NCBI RefSeq assembly: GCF_000230715.2
Contig: NC_019792.1
Coordinates: 1 to 64,000, forward strand
DNA length: 64,000 nt
Direction: 5' to 3'
Source: Natronobacterium gregoryi SP2
GTDB taxonomy: Archaea > Halobacteriota > Halobacteria > Halobacteriales > Natrialbaceae
Under the pieces are notes generated by a model. It worked only from the letters and a program-made list of their open reading frames with translations, was not told the DNA's origin and searched no databases. Within the stretch, counting starts at the first letter, position 1. Every line of letters starts with the position of its first letter. A program made the position numbers and the translations under genes. This document shows, piece after piece, positions 26,414-34,759 of the stretch.

Positions 26414-27250
26414 CGGGCTTGCTTGATATTCGAAACACCTGATTAGTGTGATCGTAAACACGTCTATTACAATGAGTGAAGCCGACAGACGACTATCCGA
26501 AGAGAGTGACAACGGTTTCTAGACCTGTACGCATCTGTTGGTGTATGTCAACGACCGCTTCGAGGTCATCGAAGAGATCGAAACGGTCGCCGATCTTGAA
26601 CAGCACTACACTGACGAGCTCCGCCCGCTTCGAAATACGCTGTACAACGAGTCGACAACGGACCTGATAGAAGACTTCGTCGAAGAGAATCCTCCCGACC
26701 TGGCGGAGGCTGATCTCGAACAAATCGCAGCGTGGACTGACTTCGTCGTCGGGGAGTTCGTCGTCGCCCGCTATCGCGAGGACGACGCCATCTTCCTCGA
26801 TTGGACAGAACCGCCGCAAGTCTACGCAGTCCGCCCGGCTCGGCTTCCGTTCGCTGAACTGTGGGACGAGTCGGCACTTCCAGTCCCGGTTTCGAGTGTC
26901 GTCCTGTTGCCGTTCGAAGGCGAAATCGTCTACGATGGATGGATGGATCGGTGTCAAGAACATCATCTTCGGAGGTTCGCTCAGTACTGACATCGACGAC
27001 GAATACGAGGAGGCCAAACATCGCTTCGGCATTATCGACTCCCTTCCAGCACCCGAAGAAGATCAAAAGACGGACGCCGAGGAGTTGCGCTTCTATATGA
27101 AAAACAAGCGCAACCGGGAACGATACGCGTCAGAGATCGGGCAGTTGCGGGAGAGATCCGACGAACTGGAGCGGATTTACAATCAAGAGCGCTCTTCGGA
27201 AGCAGATTGTTGGTCGAACAGAGCTGGCGCTGTGAAAGCGTAGCGGGCAA

Positions 27251-27272
27251 GGGTGATGCGTCAGCATCACCC
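27251..27272 (+). promoter_or_regulatory. Perfect hairpin just before the transposase start
   Basis: GGGTGATGC, loop GTCA, GCATCACCC: a 9-bp perfect stem ending four bases before the ATG at 27277. In an mRNA read through from outside the element it would occlude the initiation region; in a transcript starting inside it, it may also damp translation. Confidence 0.5.
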
Positions 27273-27276
27273 GACT

Positions 27277-28161
27277 ATGTTCCCAGTTGAAGTGTTTCGC
27301 TCAGAGGCGAGCGCCGCGAACCTGCTGGAGCAGGTTCGCTGGCGCGAGGGCCTCCAGTGCCCGCGCTGCCAGTCTGAATCGGTGATCAAGTACGGCAGCT
27401 ATCGAGAGTATCAGCGGTATCGCTGTAAAAATTGTGGACGCACGTTCAACGACAAGACCGGCACGATCTTCGCGCACGCGAAGATCGGCCTTGACAAGCT
27501 GTTGTTCGCGTTCTACTCGTTGCTCCGATTCAACACGAGTATCCGCCAGTTAGACGCTGAAATTGACGTCTCCTACCGATCGCTTCACCGGCGCGTCGAG
27601 CGTTTCGCCAGAACGCTCGACGCGCCTCAGCTCGATCTCGTTGGCCCCGTCGAGATCGATGAGTTCTACGTTTCTGCCGGAAAGAAAGGCCGCGAGCGCG
27701 ACCAGGAGTCGCGCTCGCGTGGTCTCTCGAAACGTGGCAGAGGAAACTACGACGAAGACAAGCCACCTGTGTTTGTCCTCGTTGATCGCGGTAGCGATCA
27801 GCGATACGTCATCCCGTCGAAATCCGCCGACGAATCGGCTGTGCGACTCCTCCTCGATTCCCACGAGGAGGAGTCGCTGACAGTCTATACCGACGGCTTT
27901 CGTGCCTACGACCCGTTAGAGACGGACGAAACGTACCAGCGAGAAGCGGTTATTCACGGCGAGGGAGAGTACGTTGATGGAGATGTACACGTGAATACGT
28001 GCGAGAGCCACGCGTCGCTGGCGCGACGGTGGCTCTCGCCGCATCGAGGTATCTCGAAGGACAAACTCACCACGTATCTCAGACTCTTCGAATTTCGTCG
28101 GAAAATCCTACGCAAACCCGGTCGAAAAGCCCTGAAAGACATCGTTCGAACTGTTCTCTGA
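27277..28161 (+). CDS. IS1595-family transposase
   Basis: A 294-aa DDE-type transposase. The N-terminal zinc ribbon has CPRCQSES near residue 30 and YRCKNCGRTF near 50, and a helix-turn-helix region follows. The catalytic part has VGPVEIDEFYVSAGKKG near 125-140, VYTDGFRAYDPL near 205 (second Asp) and VNTCESHASLARRWLSPHRGISKDKL near 240-265. The last stretch carries the final catalytic position; IS1595 members use N, H or E here, and the ESHASLARRWL segment fits. The start was set at the ATG at 27277 (MFPVEVF), the usual family beginning, directly after the hairpin. GTG 27253 and ATG 27256 are possible but would lie in the hairpin. Confidence 0.9.
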   Translation: MFPVEVFRSEASAANLLEQVRWREGLQCPRCQSESVIKYGSYREYQRYRCKNCGRTFNDKTGTIFAHAKIGLDKLLFAFYSLLRFNTSIRQLDAEIDVSYRSLHRRVERFARTLDAPQLDLVGPVEIDEFYVSAGKKGRERDQESRSRGLSKRGRGNYDEDKPPVFVLVDRGSDQRYVIPSKSADESAVRLLLDSHEEESLTVYTDGFRAYDPLETDETYQREAVIHGEGEYVDGDVHVNTCESHASLARRWLSPHRGISKDKLTTYLRLFEFRRKILRKPGRKALKDIVRTVL

Positions 28162-28404
28162 CTCACCAACAATGTCCTTCACAAGAGCGATCAAGAGATG
28201 GGGAAACCCCGTGCCCGAAGCTTGGGACGTGAACTACGCGAGTTGGGCCTTGATGAAGCCTATGTAGCAATCTACGACGATCGAATCATCACCAGTGCCC
28301 CCTCCGAATCCGAGGTTCGCAAGCTACTCGAAGAGATTATGCCCGCTGGAAAGGCTGACCACCCCTACATCTACTACTTCGATCCGTGAACGAGAGTCCA
28401 CAGT

Positions 28405-28788
28405 TTACGACTGGAGTTGCGTGACAGTCGACGCGATTTCGCTTTTGCTCGGTTCGCTGGAAAACTCGAACACTCTGTCTCCGACACCGAAGGCGTATCT
28501 TCGGTAGGAGACGTCGATGTGAACCCAACATTCGATGTCACTGTCTGTCGCCTCATACTCGACTTTACTTGTATTCTCTCCGTGCTTCAGCACATCGAGC
28601 AGGTACTCTTCGATATGTGGCGCATTCGCGATTCGCAAGAGGTGGTCGGCAGCGACGTTGTCCAACACGTCTGCTGGGGTTTCGTATCCGTCGCCGACGA
28701 GATAGAACTCGCCGTCGTACTCGTGTGACCCGATCTGAACACGAAGTGCGTACGTTTCGGCCATATCAGTGGTTTCGACGAGCCACAT
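28405..28788 (-). CDS. Haloarchaeal hypothetical protein
   Basis: A 127-aa acidic protein (ATG 28788; an in-frame ATG at 28764 would give 119 aa). It has alternating beta-like and helical segments (YALRVQIGSHEYDGEFYLVGDGYETPADVL; HIEEYLLDVLKHG) and ends EIASTVTQLQS. I recognise no domain. It is transcribed toward the IS-disrupted gene and diverges from the two-gene operon at 28870. The shared 80-base gap between them is AT-rich and probably holds both promoters. Confidence 0.55.
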   Translation of the reverse strand: MWLVETTDMAETYALRVQIGSHEYDGEFYLVGDGYETPADVLDNVAADHLLRIANAPHIEEYLLDVLKHGENTSKVEYEATDSDIECWVHIDVSYRRYAFGVGDRVFEFSSEPSKSEIASTVTQLQS

Positions 28789-28869
28789 ATCAGAGTGTCT
28801 GTTAAGAGCCGACCCACCGGTGGCCGTATCGTGAACAAGATTTAGTCGGAATAGCACATAACACTGTAT

Positions 28870-29841
28870 ATGTCTTTCACCGCCAACTGGCACACGCTTC
28901 TCGAGGAACTCGACGACCTCCCCGAGAGTGCGACACTCATTACGCCACTTTCCCATCAGCGATTTCGGATTACTGACGTGCAGGACGCCCGCGTCATCAT
29001 TCAGTTCGAAGACAACGACGAGACGCGGCCGCTCCAGCGCGACCAGTTCGGAACGCTCTATCGACGAATTGAGGACGCTTCTGGCGGGTTTAACCTTGAC
29101 CGTTTCCCACCGGATGCCGACCCATACCCGGCGGTGTGGAGTGTCCATCCACAGTTCGAGGTCGATGAAGACGCTGGTGTCATCACACAATCAGAGGTTG
29201 CGACGGCAACGCAGGTGATGGGTGTAGAGCAGGGACCAACAGACGAGGACCGAACAGAACCCGACGGACTTGCTGTCTACTCGGACGCACTTCTCCTCAT
29301 CGATGCACTCGAGCGTCACGATGTGACTACTCTCGCTGAACTGGAGACGGACGCGTTAGTGAATCTCTACACCCTGCTTTCGGATGTCCAGCGAGATGCT
29401 AACGACTTCCGAAAAGAGATCGCAGATGTCCTCCTCGCCCGACTCCATCACGACCGTCCGGTTTCTGGGCAGTATGGCTCCGTCCAACGGACGAGTCGCC
29501 GTAACCGTTCGCTCAAAGACGACGCGGAAGTGCTGGAATGCCTCGAGAACGCTGGCATCGACCGCGAACGTGTGCTGAGCGTCGACCGTTCGAAAGTCGA
29601 TGAAGCGCTTGAAGTCACCACGCTCTCCGAATCCGATGTGTATGAACTCGAAGAAAGTGAATACGTTCGCAAAGCAGAGGTCGATGAAGACGTCAAAGAG
29701 TCTCGATTGCAGGGATTGAAAGACCGCCTTGCTGCCAGCGAGGACGACGAGGCGAACCAGCTTCGAGCGGAGATCGAAGAGCTCGAACAGCGTATCGACG
29801 ACCTCACTAGTTTCCGCACGGGAGCGGAGATGGAAGGATGA
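28870..29841 (+). CDS. Haloarchaeal hypothetical protein with C-terminal coiled coil
   Basis: The 323-aa acidic protein has an N-terminal beta-rich domain of about 110 residues (TLITPLSHQRFRITDVQDARVIIQFED, TRPLQRDQFGTLYRRIED). A helical middle part follows, and the last 45 residues (KDRLAASEDDEANQLRAEIEELEQRIDDL) form a coiled coil. No known family was recognised. Its TGA overlaps the next ATG as ATGA, so it is expressed with the pRiA4b ORF-3-like protein. It belongs to the accessory region, and its role may be tied to the partner. Confidence 0.62.
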   Translation: MSFTANWHTLLEELDDLPESATLITPLSHQRFRITDVQDARVIIQFEDNDETRPLQRDQFGTLYRRIEDASGGFNLDRFPPDADPYPAVWSVHPQFEVDEDAGVITQSEVATATQVMGVEQGPTDEDRTEPDGLAVYSDALLLIDALERHDVTTLAELETDALVNLYTLLSDVQRDANDFRKEIADVLLARLHHDRPVSGQYGSVQRTSRRNRSLKDDAEVLECLENAGIDRERVLSVDRSKVDEALEVTTLSESDVYELEESEYVRKAEVDEDVKESRLQGLKDRLAASEDDEANQLRAEIEELEQRIDDLTSFRTGAEMEG

Positions 29842-30722
29842 CTGCCTATCGCTTTCGCGTCAAGTTCGATCCCGATCCGACGTCACTGTGGCGGGACGTC
29901 GTCGGCGGCGCAGACAGTACGATCGCCGAGTTCCAGTCGGCCATCAACCCTGCAGTTGGACTCGATCAGGGCCACCTCTGGTTCGTCGGGGAGGATGAAG
30001 ACTACTGGAACAGCGCCGTCAAATATCAGTGCCCGCAAGAGTACGAGGAGTCGCTTGGTGGCGATCCGATATTGCGTACCGAGCGGATCGAGAACGCCGG
30101 TGAGGTGACGATCGGCGAGATGACCCGACAGCTCGGTCTCGAACAGTACGATCGCATCTGCTACCTCTATGACTACGGCGACGAATGGCGGTTTTACGCA
30201 ATCTTGAAAGAAATTCTCAGCGATGAGTCGAGCGACAAACCACCGGAAATCGTAAAAGAAAAAGGCGAGTCCATCGGCGACCAGTACGACGCGCCAGGAA
30301 CCGCTGAAAACGATTCGCGGCTCCCTGATCCGCTCTATTCAGTGCTCCCTGAAGCTGCTGTCCCCGTTGTGGATCTTCGTCAGCTGGAGACGCGAGATGG
30401 TATCGCCCACGTCATTCCACTGCTCAGTCTCGAAACGGGGTTCGGGGCGGTCTGCGAGCGGTTCGCGCTTCAGTTCGAAAATAGGGGATACGTCCTCGAA
30501 AACTTCCAGCCGGGGTGGCAGGTCGTCGAGGAAGTTGAGGGAGTAGACAAGACGGAGGAAGAACTCCTCGCGGCCCTTGCGGACGCAGTGCGCGAGTGGC
30601 ACGCTGAAATTGCGGACATCTCGGGTGCGATGACGGGGCGGCACTTCGACGAGGAGACTGTCGAAGCGATGCACGTCGAACTAGAGGCGGAACTCGAACG
30701 CAAGGGATACGGCCACCTGTAG
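29838..30722 (+). CDS. pRiA4b ORF-3-like domain protein
   Basis: The 294-aa protein resembles the plasmid pRiA4b ORF-3 family, also seen as a passenger in IS1096-type elements. The features are an N-terminal beta-strand pair (AYRFRVKFDPDPTSLWRDVVGGADSTIAEFQSAI). LDQGHLWFVG (about residues 40-50) and the family hallmark YLYDYGDEWRFYAILKEI (about 109-125) follow. The C-terminal 120 residues are a separate helical extension. The family's molecular role is unknown. It is translationally coupled to the preceding hypothetical. The two stand between two mobile-element regions and core genes, so they are probably cargo. Confidence 0.75.
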   Translation: MTAYRFRVKFDPDPTSLWRDVVGGADSTIAEFQSAINPAVGLDQGHLWFVGEDEDYWNSAVKYQCPQEYEESLGGDPILRTERIENAGEVTIGEMTRQLGLEQYDRICYLYDYGDEWRFYAILKEILSDESSDKPPEIVKEKGESIGDQYDAPGTAENDSRLPDPLYSVLPEAAVPVVDLRQLETRDGIAHVIPLLSLETGFGAVCERFALQFENRGYVLENFQPGWQVVEEVEGVDKTEEELLAALADAVREWHAEIADISGAMTGRHFDEETVEAMHVELEAELERKGYGHL

Positions 30723-30970
30723 TCTGCCCTCTTGATTGTCCGTCGAAGAGAACGAGTTCTTGGCTGTGAACTGTCCAGCGTCTCGTAGTGGCATCAACCA
30801 GTGGGTCTCGCCGGAGTGTCTTTCGTCGGATCGCCCGGAAACCGCACGTCGGGTGGCCGGTGTACGACTCGACACCGGTGTATGACCGGAGTTCGCTAAA
30901 CCCGCCGTAGTCTCAATGTAGTGAATTCCAGGCTCGGGAACCGACCGCATGACCTGATCGGCTCCGACGG

Positions 30971-31897
30971 TTATCTGCTCACAGCCAGTTCCGTCTCGAG
31001 ATCCGCTCCGTCCAACAGCGAGCGGACCCTGGCGACCGACGTCGTGACTTCTGGCGGACTCTCGAGTAGAACCGTCTCGCTGGGAAACAGTTGTTCGCCC
31101 AGCTCGAGACCGTGTTCGCGGGCGGTCGAGCCGGTGACGGTGAGGTACACGCCGACCCCGGTTTCTGCGATTGCAGCCTCTTCTTCCCGGCCGTCATCGG
31201 GATAGCAAAACTCGACGCCGTCTACCGTCTGTGTTCCGAGAACGGCACGGACCAGTCGCTCGTACCGCGGTTCGATACACAGCGAGCCCTCGTACGCGTC
31301 GAGAAACGCGCGGTCGAGCGACGCTGACGCCGGCGCAACCGCTGGCGTGGCAAGCAACGTGTGATAGACCGTATCCCCGAGCCCAGTTACGACCTGAACG
31401 TCTGTATCCGCGGGATCGATCCGGGCGTTCATGTCCGCAATCCTGTCGATCGGTTCGGGACGGAGTTCGACGACCTCCTCCAGGATGAGGTCTGCGCTGT
31501 CAAACGCGAGCGCGACTTCGTGCGTCCGAAGCGCCCGAAACGGCTCCTCGCGGCCGATCAGTTGCACCTCGGTGTCGTCCGCGACGCCGTCGACGCCATC
31601 GAGCGGGATCGTGACACTGTCGAAGACAATCCGGCGAGGATGGCCGGAACGAGTGTCTCGGACGAGCGTGTACTCGGGTTCGGTCGGATCGTCGACATCA
31701 CTGTACTCGGCGAGGCGGCGGTAAACGTCCGCCGGCGACTTCTCGAGTTCGTTTTTCGTTCGTTCCTTTTCGTTGCGAAGCGTCGACGTTACGTCGTCTG
31801 CGAGCTTCGACGCGTCGAGTCGGCGTGCGATCCGGTCCAGGACCGACTCGAGCGGTCGTCCTTTTCGAGGAACTGCGATCGGGATCCTCTCGCCCAT
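30971..31897 (-). CDS. HisG-like or uncharacterised haloarchaeal protein
   Basis: The 308-aa protein opens with RIPIAVPRKGRPLESVLDRIARRL, which resembles the phosphoribosyltransferase start of HisG (ATP phosphoribosyltransferase). The rest shows only weak likeness, and the PRPP-binding signature of true HisG is not evident. The remainder alternates beta and helical segments, with GLGDTVYHTLLATPAVAP near 170 and a C-terminal stretch TGVGVYLTVTGSTAREHGLELGEQLF. It may be a non-catalytic HisG relative or an unrelated family. It lies 87 bases downstream of the acidic coiled-coil gene on the opposite side. Confidence 0.5.
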   Translation of the reverse strand: MGERIPIAVPRKGRPLESVLDRIARRLDASKLADDVTSTLRNEKERTKNELEKSPADVYRRLAEYSDVDDPTEPEYTLVRDTRSGHPRRIVFDSVTIPLDGVDGVADDTEVQLIGREEPFRALRTHEVALAFDSADLILEEVVELRPEPIDRIADMNARIDPADTDVQVVTGLGDTVYHTLLATPAVAPASASLDRAFLDAYEGSLCIEPRYERLVRAVLGTQTVDGVEFCYPDDGREEEAAIAETGVGVYLTVTGSTAREHGLELGEQLFPSETVLLESPPEVTTSVARVRSLLDGADLETELAVSR

Positions 31898-31983
31898 CGA
31901 TGTTCGACCAGTTCTCGACTGTGGACGGATAAACGAGTTGTGCTCCCAGGCAAATTCGCCTATATTACTGGAAAAGAGTCAGA

Positions 31984-33804
31984 TCAGTTCCCCGAGAACA
32001 TCGATCCGAGCTGATCGCGCCACTCTCGGAGATCCGTTACGCTCTCGCGGACGTCTTCGAGTTCGGATTCGATCTCCTCGACATCGTCCTCGAGTGCTTC
32101 GAGCTCGTCGGTGACATCGGTAACATCGTCGACCGTGTCGGTGACGTCCGCGAGTTCGTCTTCGACGTCCTCGATGTCGCGCTCGACAGCCTCGATGTCG
32201 TCTTCTACCCCGTCAGTTCGCTCAGCCAAGTCGTCGACCTCGTCGGTCACGGACTCGAGATCGGTTTCGACATCGTTGGTGCGGTCGTCGATCACATCGA
32301 CGTCGTCCTCGAGTTCGGTCGTCCAGTCGGTAAGCGTCTCGACCTCGCCTTCTGTCTCCTCGAGGCGGTCGTCGGTTCGTTCGACCTGCTCGCCCATCGA
32401 CTCGAGTTCCTCTTCGAACTCGGTCAGTTCGGTCCGGAACTCGTCGATGATGTGCTCCCCAGTTCCGTTCTCGCTGATGAACTCCTCGAGCGCGCTGGTG
32501 TAGGCTGCGACTTCCTCGACGCGGGACTGGAGGTGGTCGAGCTTCGCCAGGTCGGCCGGTGTCGGCTCGTCGTCTTCGTGTTCGGTCTCGAGTTCGTCCC
32601 GGAGCGTCTCGAGGTCGTCCGGGTCGACGTCGTCGTTTCGAATCTCTTCGGCGAGTCGCTCTGCGATAGACTCGTCCTCGAGGTCGATGGCAGTGGTTGG
32701 AGCGGTCGCAAGCTCGTCGGTCGCAGATGGTTCAGCGCCAGCGGCGCCAGGAGACGACTCGGGCGCGGGCTCGTCGGTCGCAGGAGACGTGTCGGCCGTC
32801 GGCTCGGGAGTGGGAGCGGAATCGGAAGGGGACTCGGTCGTAGTGTCGACTGTCACTGGCTCCCCGGTTTCCTGCTGTCGTGGCTCGGACTCCACGGGTT
32901 CCGTCGTGGTCTCTTCGGCTGTGGCCGTTACTCCTTCGCTCTCTCCGTCCTCGCGCTGGCGGTCAGGCTCCGGTTCGGCAGGCAACTCGACGCCCTTGCT
33001 TTCGTCTCCAGATTCGGGTTCGGCTTCGGCCTCGTCTTCGTCTCCGTCTCCGTCTCCGGATTCGGCTTCTTCCTCGAGTCCGAGATCGATGTCCGGCGCG
33101 CTTTCGTCGTCTCCGTCGTCGCTCGAATCGACTGGCTCGGCGTCGACGTCTTCGAGGTCGAGGTCGAGACTGCCTGCTTCTGGATCGGAGTCGAGATCGG
33201 ACGCTGTCGTGGCTGGCTCTTCGTCGACTGCTGGCTCGGTGGTCTCGGGGGAGGCGTCTTCCTGGGAGTGTTCGTCCGACGTTTCGGCGACGGCTTCACC
33301 GGTCTCGCTATCTTTCAGCCCCGGGACGGACGCCGAGCCGCCGGAGATCATCTCCTTTACGGCACGGTCGCTGTTGCCCGAGACGATGCTGTCGATGACC
33401 TCGTCGTCGACCTCGTCGCTCGTCTTTCGTTGTTCGTTCGGGCTCACCTCGACGAGCGTCGGCTCCGTCATGAACTGGCCGGCAGCACTTTCGTCGTCGA
33501 TCCGAATACCGTAGACCGTCACGAGCCGCTCGCCAGCCTCGAGCGTGTGAGTGAACTCGACGTGGTTGTCCTGAAATGCCGTCCAGTCGTCGCTGTAGTA
33601 TTCGGGATGAAACCCGATTTTGTCCATCGGGAACGAGTCCGGGATCTCTTCTGAGAGGCGAAATTCGACCTTACTGTCGCGCCCGGACTCGATCTCGAAG
33701 CGGATCGCAGGGACGGGAAACTCTTCCGCAGTAAACGTCTTTGTAACGTTTAGCCCGTCGGCACTGACTTCGATGACGTCGTCCGCGTCGGCGATGCTAC
33801 TCAT
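31984..33804 (-). CDS. Acidic low-complexity and coiled-coil protein
   Basis: A 606-aa protein in three parts. Residues 1-130 look globular and beta-rich (FPVPAIRFEIESGRDSKVEFRLSEEIP; NHVEFTHTLEAGERLVTVYGIRI). Residues 130-390 are a D/E/S/T/P-rich disordered linker. Residues 400-606 form a long coiled coil with repeated heptads (EEELESMGEQVERTDDRLEE; DDVTDVTDELEALEDDVEEI). There is no signal peptide or membrane segment. The architecture suits a scaffolding or cytoskeleton-linked protein. The actin homologue and a membrane/coiled-coil protein lie 2.6-4.6 kb away. No function is assigned. Confidence 0.7.
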   Translation of the reverse strand: MSSIADADDVIEVSADGLNVTKTFTAEEFPVPAIRFEIESGRDSKVEFRLSEEIPDSFPMDKIGFHPEYYSDDWTAFQDNHVEFTHTLEAGERLVTVYGIRIDDESAAGQFMTEPTLVEVSPNEQRKTSDEVDDEVIDSIVSGNSDRAVKEMISGGSASVPGLKDSETGEAVAETSDEHSQEDASPETTEPAVDEEPATTASDLDSDPEAGSLDLDLEDVDAEPVDSSDDGDDESAPDIDLGLEEEAESGDGDGDEDEAEAEPESGDESKGVELPAEPEPDRQREDGESEGVTATAEETTTEPVESEPRQQETGEPVTVDTTTESPSDSAPTPEPTADTSPATDEPAPESSPGAAGAEPSATDELATAPTTAIDLEDESIAERLAEEIRNDDVDPDDLETLRDELETEHEDDEPTPADLAKLDHLQSRVEEVAAYTSALEEFISENGTGEHIIDEFRTELTEFEEELESMGEQVERTDDRLEETEGEVETLTDWTTELEDDVDVIDDRTNDVETDLESVTDEVDDLAERTDGVEDDIEAVERDIEDVEDELADVTDTVDDVTDVTDELEALEDDVEEIESELEDVRESVTDLREWRDQLGSMFSGN

Positions 33805-33857
33805 GGGACTAACGTTACCGCACCATTATTATAAATGGTGCGGGGAACTGTGACGAA

Positions 33858-34688
33858 TTATACGTCGGTCCGGTCTCCAATCTCGACGACCTCGAGTCGT
33901 TCGGGAGAGTCGAAACTCGCAGCGTGGTGGTGGAGGACGGTTGGGTCGGCGGTCAGCCCTTTCCACATGTCCCAGTGGCTGGGCAGCAGCCGGTCGAGCT
34001 GGAGGGCAGAAGCAGCCTCGACGATCTGGTTCTCGTCGTTGTACCAGCGGGTGCGCTTGGGTTCGCGGGTTTTCTTGTCTGGAATCTGGCCGACGGTGCC
34101 GAACGCGAGCACGCCGAGGTCGATGTCGTACTCCGCACCGATCCGGTCGAACGCGTCACCGGGCTTCGTATCGCCACCGTGGAAGAAGGTACCTGCCTCG
34201 TGTTCGATCACGTAGCTCACCGGGTGGGTCGCGTCCGGGTCGTGGGCGTCCTCGACGTGGATCGTGAACTCACCAACTTCGAACGTCTCACCTTCTTTGA
34301 TAGCCGAAAACTGATCTTCGGAGACGTCCCACCCTTCGGTCCAGTTCTCGTCTTCCCTGGCGACGGCCAGGCTGTCGTCGGGCGCGTAGAACGTCGCACC
34401 CGTGTTCTCGAGGATCGGTGCCTGGCTCGGCCCGTGGACGTGGTCCGTGTGCTCGTGGGACGCGAGGACGGCGTCGGCTTCGGCGACATCGTCGGGGTCG
34501 AACGGTACCGGTATCATCCGAACCGTTCGTGGCGGATCGCCGAGCCCAAGATAGGGGTCGACGAAGACGGTCGTCCCTTCGGCTCCTTTGAGGACGAAGC
34601 CGTTGCAGCCGAGATACCAGACGGCCACACCGTCCGGCGTCGCTTCCTCGACGTCGCGTACGAGCCAGTCTCCCCAATCGCTTTGCAT
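33858..34688 (-). CDS. MBL-fold metal-dependent hydrolase (UlaG-like)
   Basis: The 276-aa protein has the metallo-beta-lactamase fold in its UlaG/RomA-like form. It shows YLGCNGFVLKGAEGTTVFVDPYLG near residue 25, the metal site SHEHTDHVHGP near 80 (HxHxDH variant), and FFHGGDTKPGDAFDRIG near 168. LDRLLPSHWDMWKGL near 235 holds the final histidine. The substrate is unknown; relatives hydrolyse phosphodiesters or lactones. The ATG at 34688 (MQSDWGDW) is chosen because upstream codons are arginine-rich shadow. Confidence 0.8.
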   Translation of the reverse strand: MQSDWGDWLVRDVEEATPDGVAVWYLGCNGFVLKGAEGTTVFVDPYLGLGDPPRTVRMIPVPFDPDDVAEADAVLASHEHTDHVHGPSQAPILENTGATFYAPDDSLAVAREDENWTEGWDVSEDQFSAIKEGETFEVGEFTIHVEDAHDPDATHPVSYVIEHEAGTFFHGGDTKPGDAFDRIGAEYDIDLGVLAFGTVGQIPDKKTREPKRTRWYNDENQIVEAASALQLDRLLPSHWDMWKGLTADPTVLHHHAASFDSPERLEVVEIGDRTDV

Positions 34689-34759
34689 ACTCGAGAGTGC
34701 GTGGACCGTCTGGGTAAGTGTTGTCGTCTCCGGTGAGAGTCGCCCGACCGCGCCTACGG

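Larger units (their letters stand above)
27190..28189 (+). mobile_element. IS1595-family insertion sequence, 1000 bp with 8-bp TSD
   Basis: The direct repeat ATCAAGAG stands at 27182-27189 and again at 28190-28197. Between them the left end CGCTCTTCGGAAGCAGATTG matches the reverse complement of the right end, CGCTCTTGTGAAGGACATTG. The similarity continues as TTGGT and CAGAG, giving terminal inverted repeats of about 35 bases. The element is exactly 1000 bp and carries one transposase gene. Perfect duplication and intact ends indicate a recent insertion. Confidence 0.9.
26472..28389 (+). pseudogene. Conserved hypothetical gene broken by frameshifts and an IS
   Basis: With the IS1595-type element (27190-28189) and one copy of its 8-bp duplication removed, the frame runs ELERIYNQE straight into MGKPRARSLGRELRELG and on to a natural stop at 28387-28389. 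Upstream, an in-frame TAG at 26520 follows 16 codons from the ATG at 26472; the alternative frame LDLYASV suggests small indels there. At 26935-26946 three tandem ATGG units shift the frame; two units would give YDGWIGVKNIIFGG in one frame. The intact protein would be about 300 aa: an acidic N-terminal part (VNDRFEVIEEIETVADLEQHY), a central beta-rich part and a helical C-terminal part. No function is recognised. The gene is inactivated by at least three separate events. Confidence 0.75.

Noticed and set aside
26520-26522. In-frame TAG read as pyrrolysine
   Set aside because: Haloarchaea lack the pyrrolysine system, and the gene has other lesions, so this is a nonsense or frameshift event in a pseudogene.
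28198-28389. A separate 63-aa gene directly after the IS
   Set aside because: It joins in frame with the sequence before the IS when one target duplicate is removed, so it is the displaced C-terminus of the broken gene.
32687-33514. Serine/alanine-rich open frames on the plus strand opposite the acidic coiled-coil gene
   Set aside because: They are the complement of GAC/GAG-rich codons. The minus-strand product has a continuous 606-codon frame with a sensible head, linker and heptad pattern.
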